From a virus, in the IMG/VR virus record IMGVR_UViG_3300046530_000052, positions 62,001 to 126,000 of that record: DNA of 64,000 nt, one strand, 5' to 3'. The notes beneath the pieces are model-generated. The model had not been told where the DNA came from, did no database searches, and saw only the letters and a list, made by a program, of their open reading frames with translations. Within the stretch, counting starts at the first letter, position 1; each line of letters starts with the position of its first letter. Of the stretch, positions 7,756-15,786 are shown piece by piece. The position numbers and the translations under genes were made by a program.

Positions 7756-9411
7756 ATGTTTGTACCCAACTTAACTCCCAGTAATGAACTAGCGATCAAG
7801 ATGCTGACGCGGTTCAGTGAAGAGAACCTGGATCCCATGCCATGGTTCGCGCGGTTCGCCAGTAACTTGACCTCGTCGCTGGAAGATGATCCGCAATTCT
7901 CTAAACCGTTGTATCCGGATTTCCCTGACTATAACCACATGCACGATACCAGCCGGTTGAAGCATGTGTACCTGAACGAATTCGACTTCAACTTGGAAGA
8001 AGATCGTGAACGGTTGGCACGGATTACCCGGATGGAGTTCGAAGAGAACTCTTTTGAAACAGTCGCGAAGTGTCAGTACGGTTGTACGAAAGGTAACTAC
8101 CTGCTTAATAGTGGACGGGTCTGTAAGAAGTGTGGTACTCCGGTAGAGATCTTCCTGAACGAGGGTGAAGACACTCGCGTATGGTTGAAATGTCCGGAGG
8201 GAGTGGAGAAGTTTATCAACATCGGCTTCTTTACTACGTTCTTCAACAACATTTTGATTGCTAACCCCAGTCCTTCTATTTCGGTACCTCGGTTCTTTGT
8301 TGATCCGGTTTACCGCGCCGAGCAAAAGAAGAAACGTAACGGTTCCAACATTGCGTTGAACCAACTGCTGCAAGATCTAAAGATTACCCAGATTAACCTG
8401 AACACGTTTTACCAGAACTGCGATGCGATCATGGAATACATTCTGGTCGGCAAGGGGGCGCGTTACTCCAAGCTGAAGAAGGATGGTCCTGAAGCGCTGG
8501 CCATGTACTACAAGTTCAAAGATATTGCGTTCTGCGATTACATCAAGGTTCCAGCTCGTTACTGTGTGGTACTGGAGAAGACCGGGAAAGAAGTACTGAG
8601 CTACAAGCACCACCCGGAGACAGCTAAGCTCTACCACGCCATTGCAGATACCGCGAAAAGTAACTCATTGGTGAAGTTGGGTCAGAAAGACCTGTTGAAG
8701 AACATTGATATCACCGGTAAGAACTTGGTAGCGCTGAGCGACCAATATCGTGAGACCAATAACCCTAAAGGTATCTTCAACAAGCCAGGGATCAACCGTA
8801 AGCACGTTTGTGCGGGTCCAGTCCCTGTAACCGGCAGATCGGTTATTACGTCTCAAACAGGCATCATCAACGCTGATGAGATCATGGTGCCTTGGAAGCT
8901 CATGAATCAGATGTACGAAACACCGATCCTGAGTTTCCTGTATCGCAAAGGCTACAGCCCAGTTAAAGCAAAACTGCTTCACCGCAGAGCGTCGTATGAG
9001 ATTGTACCGGAGATCGATGAGTTCTTCCGTGATGCGGAAGAGGGTCGCAAGATGGTTATGCTTGCGGGTCGTAACCCTTCGATTGAATATTTGAGTCGTA
9101 AAGCGTTCTTCCCACGTGTTAACCGAGACCTGACAGATGAAAGCGTCAAGATCCCGATTACTGGTACACGGGAATTTAACGCTGACTTTGACGGGGATCA
9201 GATGTATTTGATCGGGCTCATTGATAACGAGTCCAAGGCGAAGGCATACGGAGCGTGGGGTCACCATCAGGTACTCGATCGAAACGTGCCTTTTAAAGTC
9301 AGTCGTTATGCTGGACAAACGGTTACAACACAGATGAACCTTAACACTATGTTGATGCAAACACCGTTGATGACCAGTCTGCCGGAGGGTCAGAACTTTG
9401 AACAGCGCTGA
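7756..9411 (+). CDS. non-virion RNA polymerase beta' subunit, N-terminal part
   Basis: Catalytic fragment of the multi-subunit phage RNA polymerase, equivalent to phiKZ gp55. The hallmark is NADFDGDQM at residues 475-483, whose three aspartates hold the catalytic magnesium in all multi-subunit RNA polymerases. An N-terminal zinc ribbon is visible as C106, C110, C123 and C126, as in bacterial beta'. Residues about 385-475 correspond to the lid/rudder-to-active-site region (GRNPSIEYLSRKAF before the motif resembles the RxPxxH region, degenerate). The protein ends at 551, so bridge helix and trigger loop must come from the separate beta'-C gene at 21479. ATG at 7756 has AGGAG upstream. It follows the chimallin terminator, so it starts a unit or is read by leakage. 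It overlaps the next gene by 14 bp. Confidence 0.92.
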   Translation: MFVPNLTPSNELAIKMLTRFSEENLDPMPWFARFASNLTSSLEDDPQFSKPLYPDFPDYNHMHDTSRLKHVYLNEFDFNLEEDRERLARITRMEFEENSFETVAKCQYGCTKGNYLLNSGRVCKKCGTPVEIFLNEGEDTRVWLKCPEGVEKFINIGFFTTFFNNILIANPSPSISVPRFFVDPVYRAEQKKKRNGSNIALNQLLQDLKITQINLNTFYQNCDAIMEYILVGKGARYSKLKKDGPEALAMYYKFKDIAFCDYIKVPARYCVVLEKTGKEVLSYKHHPETAKLYHAIADTAKSNSLVKLGQKDLLKNIDITGKNLVALSDQYRETNNPKGIFNKPGINRKHVCAGPVPVTGRSVITSQTGIINADEIMVPWKLMNQMYETPILSFLYRKGYSPVKAKLLHRRASYEIVPEIDEFFRDAEEGRKMVMLAGRNPSIEYLSRKAFFPRVNRDLTDESVKIPITGTREFNADFDGDQMYLIGLIDNESKAKAYGAWGHHQVLDRNVPFKVSRYAGQTVTTQMNLNTMLMQTPLMTSLPEGQNFEQR

Positions 9412-10036
9412 TGCTTTTAGCTTCTCCATCTCGGGTAGTCATACCGAGAGCTCGATTAACCGTTACGCGGACTATCTGAACCGCGCCAACAGCGCGTTGA
9501 ATCGGTTCGGTGGTTGGTTAGGTGATCAAGCAGCGAAGAACATGGAGTCGTTTGATAACTTCCTCAGCTCCCGTGCTTGGGAAATGGGTAAGCGGCTCCT
9601 GAACAAAGAAGATGGTGAGTTTGTTGGTCGTTATTCGATCGGTTACTTGGGTAGCATGAATGCCCAGCAACAGGCAGACGGCTACATGCGTGACGTGATC
9701 ATGGCTAACCCTATTATCCAGCAGTTGTACATGGATGGTGAGGTTGATGGTTACGGCGGTGAGTTCAGTCACTTCGCTCGTGGCATCGGTGAGGAAAACT
9801 TGATCTGGCGTCGGATGTTCGACGGCGTGGTTAACTTGACCAAGCAGGATGAAGTGAATCACTTGAGTCGCGTGTCGTACAACGACTCGGCAGTTGGTAA
9901 GTACAGCTACCGGGATAAAGTTTACGCTCACAAGACGCACGCGGCAAGTAATCACCACATCGCTACAACTCAGTTCGACATCACGTCGAGCAATGGTAAC
10001 AAGCGAACGTCGTTCTTGGATCTGGTTGACGAGTAA
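9398..10036 (+). CDS. conserved-position protein downstream of beta'-N, 212 aa, TTG start
   Basis: The start is an unusual TTG at 9398, inside the beta'-N gene; GGAGGG 8-9 bases before it decides the start, and no in-frame ATG occurs until residue 48. The 14-bp overlap suggests coupled translation and roughly equal amounts of the two proteins. The sequence is hydrophilic (GRYSIGYLGSMNAQQQ, VDGYGGEFSHFARG) and ends in an acidic LDLVDE tail. No motif recognised. Because it follows beta'-N so tightly it may be an accessory factor or assembly partner of the polymerase; this is inference from position only. Confidence 0.75.
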   Translation: MNSADAFSFSISGSHTESSINRYADYLNRANSALNRFGGWLGDQAAKNMESFDNFLSSRAWEMGKRLLNKEDGEFVGRYSIGYLGSMNAQQQADGYMRDVIMANPIIQQLYMDGEVDGYGGEFSHFARGIGEENLIWRRMFDGVVNLTKQDEVNHLSRVSYNDSAVGKYSYRDKVYAHKTHAASNHHIATTQFDITSSNGNKRTSFLDLVDE

Positions 10037-10051
10037 CTCCTAAAAATACAG

Positions 10052-10087
10052 GTGAGGGGTAACGCCCTCACTTGTTTACTCCCTTTT
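10052..10087 (+). terminator. intrinsic terminator
   Basis: GTGAGGG (10052-10058) pairs with CCCTCAC (10065-10071), six-base loop, followed by pyrimidine/T-rich sequence (ttgtttactcccttttctttttt). Confidence 0.75.
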
Positions 10088-10132
10088 CTTTTTTCTCTTC
10101 TTATAGAGGGTTATTTTTATTGGGAGTTATTT

Positions 10133-10543
10133 ATGGGCCGGTATTGCATTGCGACAATGGACACCCGTAGCGGCGGCTGGGAGACTGAATCACCAACTAA
10201 CGCTATCTCTCTCCATACCACTTATTTCTTTGCAGCTCGAGAGAATCAGGACAAGCTACTGGGCAACGTCCCTAACTTCTACGGACTCTGGCAGAAGTAC
10301 GGAGAGACGCCAGAACGGTTGATGGAGAATCTTAAGTCCATCTTTACCGACTACATGAAAGAACAGTTCGATGAAGTTCTTATTGGAGTCGTTAAACAAA
10401 ATATCACTGGGCAGGCAAATAACTACAGGCTAATATTGACCGGGAAGATTGTGGTCGATGGAGCTGTCTACGACTTGGCTGAAACCATCCTGGTTACCGG
10501 CGAGTTTTACAAAGTCCTAACTAACGAGAGACTGAAACAATGA
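10133..10543 (+). CDS. hypothetical protein, 136 aa
   Basis: ATG at 10133 has TGGGAG 9 bases upstream. The open frame extends further upstream, but that part runs through the terminator hairpin and is not coding. The product is small and apparently single-domain, with two beta-like segments near the C-terminus (NYRLILTGKIVVDG, ETILVTGEFYKVL). The stop overlaps the start of the next gene (ATGA), so the two are translationally coupled. Function unknown. Confidence 0.75.
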   Translation: MGRYCIATMDTRSGGWETESPTNAISLHTTYFFAARENQDKLLGNVPNFYGLWQKYGETPERLMENLKSIFTDYMKEQFDEVLIGVVKQNITGQANNYRLILTGKIVVDGAVYDLAETILVTGEFYKVLTNERLKQ

Positions 10544-11418
10544 ACCAGATGGAACGCGATCAAATCATCGAGAACGACTTGGGCTGGGCAAGAAGCATCA
10601 AAGTCAGCGAGATCGATGGCAAGCTCATGATGGGCAACAACGGGGCTCCTCTCCCGTTTAACGTCTCTCACGTTATGAAAGAAGAAGAGTTCGTCAAGAA
10701 GTGGATGCTGGCCTTTGCGGTGGGTAACCGTCTGGGTGTCAACTACTTCAACCAAGGCGAATGGTTCAGTTTCTCCTACGGTGGTACTCGGGCAGTCCTG
10801 ATCGTCGGCCTGAACCCTGCTACGGGCGTCTACGACCCCATCTTCATCGTTCCCCCACTCACCACAGTCAACTTGACCAAAGAAGACCGTGAGAAGCTCC
10901 GTCTGGCCGCTGGTGTGATGTACGCCAACAGCGAAGATGCTTCGAAGAAGAACGATATCAACGCCAACCTCTCTGTTGCCAACACTCTGGCTGACGAGCG
11001 CATCGGTCTGGAAGCACAGCCGATGGAAATGAGCGATCTGGTACGGGCTGACTTCTTCGCCAAGTACAACATCGTTCCTGAAGTTGAGCGTGGTGTTTAC
11101 TTCGTTCGTGACGTGGTCCGTGGTGCCGAAGTCAAAGACGACAACGGTCGTGTTATCCGTCCGGGTCTGGAAACCTCCCTCGCAGACCTCGATAAGACCC
11201 GCAGCATCCTGCACCGTGAACACTTCGGTAAGCAGGTAACCAAAGAAGAGTACAAGTTCCTCAACGAACTCAGTCTCGGTTGGTTCGACATCAGCAACAA
11301 AGTAGGCGTGGATTACATTACCGACGGCGGCGACAATTTGGACACTCCTGTGAATAAAGAAACACAGCAGGTCCAATCTACTACACCGGCAGTACCAGAT
11401 TCACCATTTGAGTGTTAA
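10540..11418 (+). CDS. hypothetical protein, 292 aa
   Basis: Translationally coupled to the gene before it. The codon use is GC-ending and biased, close to that of the chimallin candidate, so the product is probably abundant. The N-terminal half is mixed alpha/beta (WFSFSYGGTRAVLIVGL followed by an IFIVPP turn). The middle is a charged helix, and the last 30 residues are Thr/Pro/Gln-rich and probably disordered, ending in SPFEC. It lies between beta'-N and the gp68-like subunit, a region that in phiKZ holds early nucleus-associated proteins, but I cannot match it to a named one. Confidence 0.75.
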   Translation: MNQMERDQIIENDLGWARSIKVSEIDGKLMMGNNGAPLPFNVSHVMKEEEFVKKWMLAFAVGNRLGVNYFNQGEWFSFSYGGTRAVLIVGLNPATGVYDPIFIVPPLTTVNLTKEDREKLRLAAGVMYANSEDASKKNDINANLSVANTLADERIGLEAQPMEMSDLVRADFFAKYNIVPEVERGVYFVRDVVRGAEVKDDNGRVIRPGLETSLADLDKTRSILHREHFGKQVTKEEYKFLNELSLGWFDISNKVGVDYITDGGDNLDTPVNKETQQVQSTTPAVPDSPFEC

Positions 11419-11442
11419 GTTTTTAGGGTAAGGGGATTACCA

Positions 11443-12558
11443 ATGCGGGCTCTGGCATGTTCCGATCAACACACGCTGCACCCAACCACTCCAACGCATC
11501 ATGTGCTGGGGAACATGTCACAGTTCTTCTACAAAGATAACGATCTCAACAACATTGACATTGTGTTCTTTGGCGGGGACATGATGGATCGTCTGGTGGA
11601 CGCTCCTAATGCTGACTTGTTAAAGGTTAAGGAATGGTTTAAAGGGTTCGGCGATCGATGTACTGCAAGTAAGACAAAAGTTCTGTTGTTGGAGGGGACC
11701 TTTTTCCATGAATGGGGTCAACCAAAGCACTTAGTGACTGTGGTACCAACAGGCTTTGACTTGCGTTATGTCGACAAGATTGAAGTTGTACGTTACACAG
11801 ATCTCGATGATTTAACAGTTTTGTGCATTCCAGATAACCTTCAGGCTATGACTCCTGATGAGATTTGGGAAGCAGCTTTAAATGTTCTGAAGCAAAACAA
11901 TCTGGACAAAGTGGACATGGTGTTATTCCACCAAGCGTTCACTGACCAGCTACCGACCAAGATGAGACACGTCACTCACGATCAGGCGCGATGGGAATCC
12001 ATTTGCACCTACTTTATCTTGTCGGGTCATATTCACACCCCGTCAGTTGTTGGTAAACGTTACACGATGGGGTCGTTCGATCGGATCAGTCATGGTGAGG
12101 AACATCCAAAGGGTGGTTACCTCATTGATCTGGATAAGAAGAAAGAAACATTCAACATCCAGTTCTGGGAGAATAAGCGAGCGCTCCCTTATGTGACGTT
12201 GACGGTTAAGGAAGATATCTCAACAGAAGTATTGGTTAAGAAACTTCGCGAATTCATCCGCGATAAGAATTTACCCCCTTTCTCTCAAGTCAGGATTAAG
12301 GGCGGACCGGCAGACATTGTTACTCCGGTCATCAAGATCTTTGAGAAGGAGTTTACTCAGTACGGGTTCAAGGCCAAAAACATCAAGGCTGAAGAAGAGC
12401 TTGTAGAAGAGGAAATCTATTCAGACAGTACCTACAGTGGAGTATCCGTCACTAAAGACAATATCTCCACATTACTAGCCAAAGAAGCCACGAGCGAATT
12501 TGCTGATAAACAAATCGACATGGCTGAGGCGTTGGCAGTGTTGGAGGAATTCAAATGA
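11443..12558 (+). CDS. SbcD/Mre11-like metallophosphoesterase
   Basis: Calcineurin-like phosphoesterase of the SbcD/Mre11 nuclease type, which processes DNA ends and hairpins. The motifs appear in the expected order: SDQH near residues 7-10 (DxH), GGDMMDR at 44-50 (GDxxD-type), EGTFFHE at 84-90 in the place of GNHD, LFHQAF in the middle, and LSGHIHTP followed by MGSFDR (GHxH). The GNHD motif is altered: Asn is replaced, though a His remains nearby. The C-terminal 130 residues are a charged helical extension that could bind a partner ATPase. ATG at 11443 has AAGGGG upstream. The stop overlaps the next gene by 4 bp. No SbcC/Rad50 ATPase is seen in this window. Confidence 0.8.
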   Translation: MRALACSDQHTLHPTTPTHHVLGNMSQFFYKDNDLNNIDIVFFGGDMMDRLVDAPNADLLKVKEWFKGFGDRCTASKTKVLLLEGTFFHEWGQPKHLVTVVPTGFDLRYVDKIEVVRYTDLDDLTVLCIPDNLQAMTPDEIWEAALNVLKQNNLDKVDMVLFHQAFTDQLPTKMRHVTHDQARWESICTYFILSGHIHTPSVVGKRYTMGSFDRISHGEEHPKGGYLIDLDKKKETFNIQFWENKRALPYVTLTVKEDISTEVLVKKLREFIRDKNLPPFSQVRIKGGPADIVTPVIKIFEKEFTQYGFKAKNIKAEEELVEEEIYSDSTYSGVSVTKDNISTLLAKEATSEFADKQIDMAEALAVLEEFK

Positions 12559-13349
12559 GAAGTCTAGGTGCGTTGGGGATGAGCATCGGCACGTCCCTTG
12601 CCATCGAGCAACCGGAGGCAGCTGCACAGATTCGAGGTTCTGACGTTATACTCTTTAATTTGCTTACTTTGATCCGTAACGCTCACGATGCGTACGAGAG
12701 CAAAGAAGACAAGGCTGACCTTAAGCCTGAACAACTTATGGAAGACGTTGTAAACGACCTCAAGATGCTCAGCAGGTGGTTAGAGGAGGTTCGCAAGACT
12801 AAACCGCTCCAGTTGATCGTTTATTATCCGTCGTATTTCTCGATGAAGTTCAGATTCCCTTTGGCTGACTTAGCAAAGCGTGAAACGGACAACCAGAAGA
12901 AGTTCGACAAGCTATCGGATAAAACCGCTGACCTTATTTATGACAAGTACAAGAAACTGATTGAACGTACTGATATTGGAATGCCGTCATTTAAAGGTAA
13001 AGGGATTGTAATGACTCACCGTGTGGTTGACCTAGCTGTGCATGATCATGTACTCAGGTTAACTTTGATGGAATCCTACACGGGGAAGCTTAAACCCTAC
13101 ACGCAGTGGTACACGAAGCTCACCGGTGGGAAAGAGCTTTACTACCTGCCGTTTAACAAGCTCACCATTCAAATCTTCGGTGACAAGTCAACAGACTTTG
13201 CCTCTTCTTCCAAAGCCATTAAGGATCTGGTCAAGAAGCTGGCTCAGGATTCCAGCTGGACCCCTGCCACTACGGTAAGCAGGTGCCGTCTCAACATCAA
13301 CATGTTAAACGATGGTATTGATAAAGCAGCGTTACTGAAAATGCTTTAA
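12555..13349 (+). CDS. hypothetical protein coupled to the SbcD-like nuclease, 264 aa
   Basis: It starts within the stop of the nuclease gene (ATGA), so it is translated with it. The N-terminal half is helical (residues 30-80 include DVVNDLKMLSRWLEEVRK), followed by Lys-rich segments and a beta-containing part (KLTIQIFGDK). No ATPase motifs are visible, so it is not an SbcC. A role as partner or DNA-binding companion of the nuclease is a guess from coupling. Weaker codon bias than the next gene. Confidence 0.75.
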   Translation: MRSLGALGMSIGTSLAIEQPEAAAQIRGSDVILFNLLTLIRNAHDAYESKEDKADLKPEQLMEDVVNDLKMLSRWLEEVRKTKPLQLIVYYPSYFSMKFRFPLADLAKRETDNQKKFDKLSDKTADLIYDKYKKLIERTDIGMPSFKGKGIVMTHRVVDLAVHDHVLRLTLMESYTGKLKPYTQWYTKLTGGKELYYLPFNKLTIQIFGDKSTDFASSSKAIKDLVKKLAQDSSWTPATTVSRCRLNINMLNDGIDKAALLKML

Positions 13350-13397
13350 TAATACTGTCGACACCATATTCTTGTACCGAATTAAGGAATTTTTCGC

Positions 13398-14087
13398 ATG
13401 GCACAGCCAAACAACAACGCCCGCCGCAAGACCATCTTCGACGACTGGAAACAGCCTCAAGCCGCTACCATTGATCCGGTACAAGGCGGTAAGTATCCGG
13501 CGACCTGGATTATCCAGCAGAAGTCGAACGGCAAGATCGTCATGAAGATCAACGACGGTATCTACGATCCGAACTCCAAGTCGAACGTCCACAAAGAAGT
13601 GGAGATGAACTGGTCGGACCGTAACGCCCTGATGGAAGGCATCAAGGAGGCCTGCGCGGATCCATCGTTCGAAACCAGCCAGCTGGTCGTTCGTAAGAAA
13701 GACTTCATCAAGTCCGGTGGCCAGAGCAAGATCTCTGACAACCCGATCGTTAAGGCGATGTTCACCATCGACCGCGACAAGAACTCCGGCGTGATCAGCG
13801 TGACCTACCGTAAAGGTGAGTACAACGCCAAGATCGTCTTCCGCGGTGCCAACGACACCGTGCTGTACCGTAAAGACTCCACCGGTAACAAAGTTGAAGA
13901 CCATGGCACCCTGTCCCGTTGGGCGGCCAAGGCCTGGGTTAAGTGGCACCAGGATCCAGTGAACCAAATGGAACGTGAGATGTACGAGCCGCCTGCTCCT
14001 AAAGAAGGCGCATTCCCTGCCAAGAATGACAAGCCTCGTAACGATAGCGACTTCGATTCGTCCTATGACGACGACGCCGACTTCTAA
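13398..14087 (+). CDS. candidate single-stranded DNA-binding protein
   Basis: A 229-residue protein with strongly biased codons, so abundant. Residues 1-170 contain many basic and aromatic residues in a beta-rich pattern (YPATWIIQQKSNGKIVMKI; GVISVTYRKGEYNAKIVF), as expected for an OB-type fold. The last 35 residues are Pro/Asn/Asp-rich and end in an acidic tail with a terminal Phe (SSYDDDADF). An acidic tail with final Phe is typical of SSB proteins such as E. coli SSB and T7 gp2.5, where it recruits replication partners. Its place directly before the gp68-like gene also makes it the positional equivalent of phiKZ gp67, an early protein; I cannot tell whether the two are homologous. It stands alone between an AAGGAA ribosome site and a strong terminator. 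Confidence 0.55.
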   Translation: MAQPNNNARRKTIFDDWKQPQAATIDPVQGGKYPATWIIQQKSNGKIVMKINDGIYDPNSKSNVHKEVEMNWSDRNALMEGIKEACADPSFETSQLVVRKKDFIKSGGQSKISDNPIVKAMFTIDRDKNSGVISVTYRKGEYNAKIVFRGANDTVLYRKDSTGNKVEDHGTLSRWAAKAWVKWHQDPVNQMEREMYEPPAPKEGAFPAKNDKPRNDSDFDSSYDDDADF

Positions 14088-14103
14088 GGACTAGTGAGAT
14101 AAA

Positions 14104-14140
14104 GAGAGGGAGGGAAACCTCCCTCTCCCCTCTTTTCCCT
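14104..14140 (+). terminator. terminator with GAAA tetraloop
   Basis: Perfect 10-bp stem GAGAGGGAGG (14104-14113) / CCTCCCTCTC (14118-14127) with a GAAA loop and a pyrimidine/T-rich tail (ccctcttttccct). Confidence 0.85.
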
Positions 14141-14150
14141 ATAGGTGGAA

Positions 14151-14170
14151 TTTTTAAAACCTATATTACC
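14151..14170 (+). promoter_or_regulatory. early promoter (TATATTAC) before the gp68-like gene
   Basis: TTTTTAAAACCTATATTACC spans 14151-14170: an exact TATATTAC core with the TTTAAA tract seen upstream of other copies. The ATG of the polymerase subunit candidate is 30 bp downstream. Confidence 0.7.
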
Positions 14171-14199
14171 AGTGTGTTAGGTAGCCTCTGGAGTTGCTG

Positions 14200-15759
14200 A
14201 TGTTAACGATTGAAGTTATTCGAAAATCCATGAAGGGAATGAAGGCTATGGTTGTAGCCCTCAATGAACACTCCCTCAGGTTTAACGGCGACAACTCTAT
14301 TAAACTGGAGAAGTCCAACAAGGGTAATATTAAGTCACAGGAAGGTAAACTGTTTGATGCGTTTAACGATTATGTTGAACGTTACTTTGATTCTGAAGAA
14401 CGGCTAGCGTTATACAAGCTGTACGAGAAAGCTCACCGGATCTGCGAGAACCCGACTTACCGTGGGTACAAAGTAGAACTGCCTGAGATCAAACCGATCA
14501 TCAACCAGATCTTGGATTTCATCCAGCCAGCTCGGTTCATGGACTTCGTCGGTAACTCTCGGCATCTGGTGATTCCTCCAGAGTTGAATGTGGCAGCCAG
14601 CAAAGGGTACTACCCTGCTGAAACCACGATCACCGAAGAACATTACGTTCACTTGGTGAAGATGACTCTGCTGGTTCGCAACATCTATCCGATTATCTTC
14701 TCGCTGACGTATCGTTATGCTGGGTTCATGAACATGAGCTTTGCAGAATTCGTTTGCGGTGACTTGATCAAGGACAACCCTCACATCATCAATACCGAGG
14801 GCTGGCGTAAGCTGTTGCTGTATGTGGATTATTCATTCAAGAAGCGTGGGGAACCGTTAAAGGTCGACGGTGTGGGAAGCATGGAGTATTTCGTGGAGCA
14901 TGTGCTCTACAATACTGTCTTCACACGTTTGTGCTGTGCCATTATTCCGGAAACGGAAGAAGGCAAGAACTTGGCAACTGCGATCAACGCTGCTGTACGG
15001 CAGCATGAGTCCAGTGGCGCTAAGTGGCGTCGTAAGGACGACGGTTATGAAGGGGAAGAAGAGAAGCGTTCGCTGTATGAGCGTTATCAAGCGAAAGAGG
15101 ACGTTAAGTCTACCGACGAAGAAGTTGAAGCTGAATTCTTCTCGATGGGTTTGATGGACGAGTGCGACAATGAACGTCACACGGATCGCTTTGCCATCCC
15201 ATGCATGTCACTGGGCATCAAGCAGCCAGATCTTGTAGAGAAGATCTTCGACAACATCCCACCCAACTGGGAGTTCGAGCTTGCACCTCACAACCTTAAA
15301 TTACTGCAAATGGTATTTAAGGGTGACATTTCTATCATGATTTACTGGGCGGCTAACTATACCCAACTGATGGCAGCCATTGCGCTGGCTCAGGTTCGGT
15401 TAGCTGAATGGGGTTACGAGTACCTCCCGACTATTGTTGGGGCTATTCATGATCCAAACGGCATGCGGTCTATTGCCGATATTCTGAAGTTGACCTCGAC
15501 GGATAAAGATTATCTGGAGAGTATCTGTGACGTCCAAAGTAGAAACGATGAGGGTCGATCCTTCAACGAAGCTATTGAAGACGCTACCGACTTCTTGGAA
15601 GGTCTTGCAGCGGGTCAGTGGAAATCCAACTTGGAGTATGGTGTTCTTAACGAACTCGAGATTTACGATCGAGTCGAACGCGGTGCCTTGTTTGAGATCG
15701 AGATTGAACCCAAGATACGTGAAGAGTTTATGCGTTTGGTTAGGCAAATCAGCGAATAA
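14200..15759 (+). CDS. gp68-like fifth subunit of the non-virion RNA polymerase (by position)
   Basis: 519 residues from ATG 14200 (GGAG 6 bases upstream; an in-frame TTG at 14194 is too close to the site). The length is close to phiKZ gp68, the fifth subunit required for promoter recognition by the non-virion polymerase. The location also fits: between beta'-N (gp55-like) and the beta-C/beta'-C pair (gp71-73 and gp74-like). The sequence is mostly helical and has no classical sigma motif, as in gp68. An acidic hydrophilic segment is seen at about 285-325 (EGEEEKRSLYERYQ). It has its own early promoter. The assignment is from synteny and size, not from a motif. Confidence 0.6.
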   Translation: MLTIEVIRKSMKGMKAMVVALNEHSLRFNGDNSIKLEKSNKGNIKSQEGKLFDAFNDYVERYFDSEERLALYKLYEKAHRICENPTYRGYKVELPEIKPIINQILDFIQPARFMDFVGNSRHLVIPPELNVAASKGYYPAETTITEEHYVHLVKMTLLVRNIYPIIFSLTYRYAGFMNMSFAEFVCGDLIKDNPHIINTEGWRKLLLYVDYSFKKRGEPLKVDGVGSMEYFVEHVLYNTVFTRLCCAIIPETEEGKNLATAINAAVRQHESSGAKWRRKDDGYEGEEEKRSLYERYQAKEDVKSTDEEVEAEFFSMGLMDECDNERHTDRFAIPCMSLGIKQPDLVEKIFDNIPPNWEFELAPHNLKLLQMVFKGDISIMIYWAANYTQLMAAIALAQVRLAEWGYEYLPTIVGAIHDPNGMRSIADILKLTSTDKDYLESICDVQSRNDEGRSFNEAIEDATDFLEGLAAGQWKSNLEYGVLNELEIYDRVERGALFEIEIEPKIREEFMRLVRQISE

Positions 15760-15786
15760 ACGAATTAAGATAGATGGAGAACAGCG

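Noticed and set aside
10052-10132. N-terminal extension of gene 10133 back to 10052, with a hydrophobic signal-like segment
   Set aside because: The extension is the translated terminator hairpin and T-rich tail; GGGAG before ATG 10133 marks the real start.
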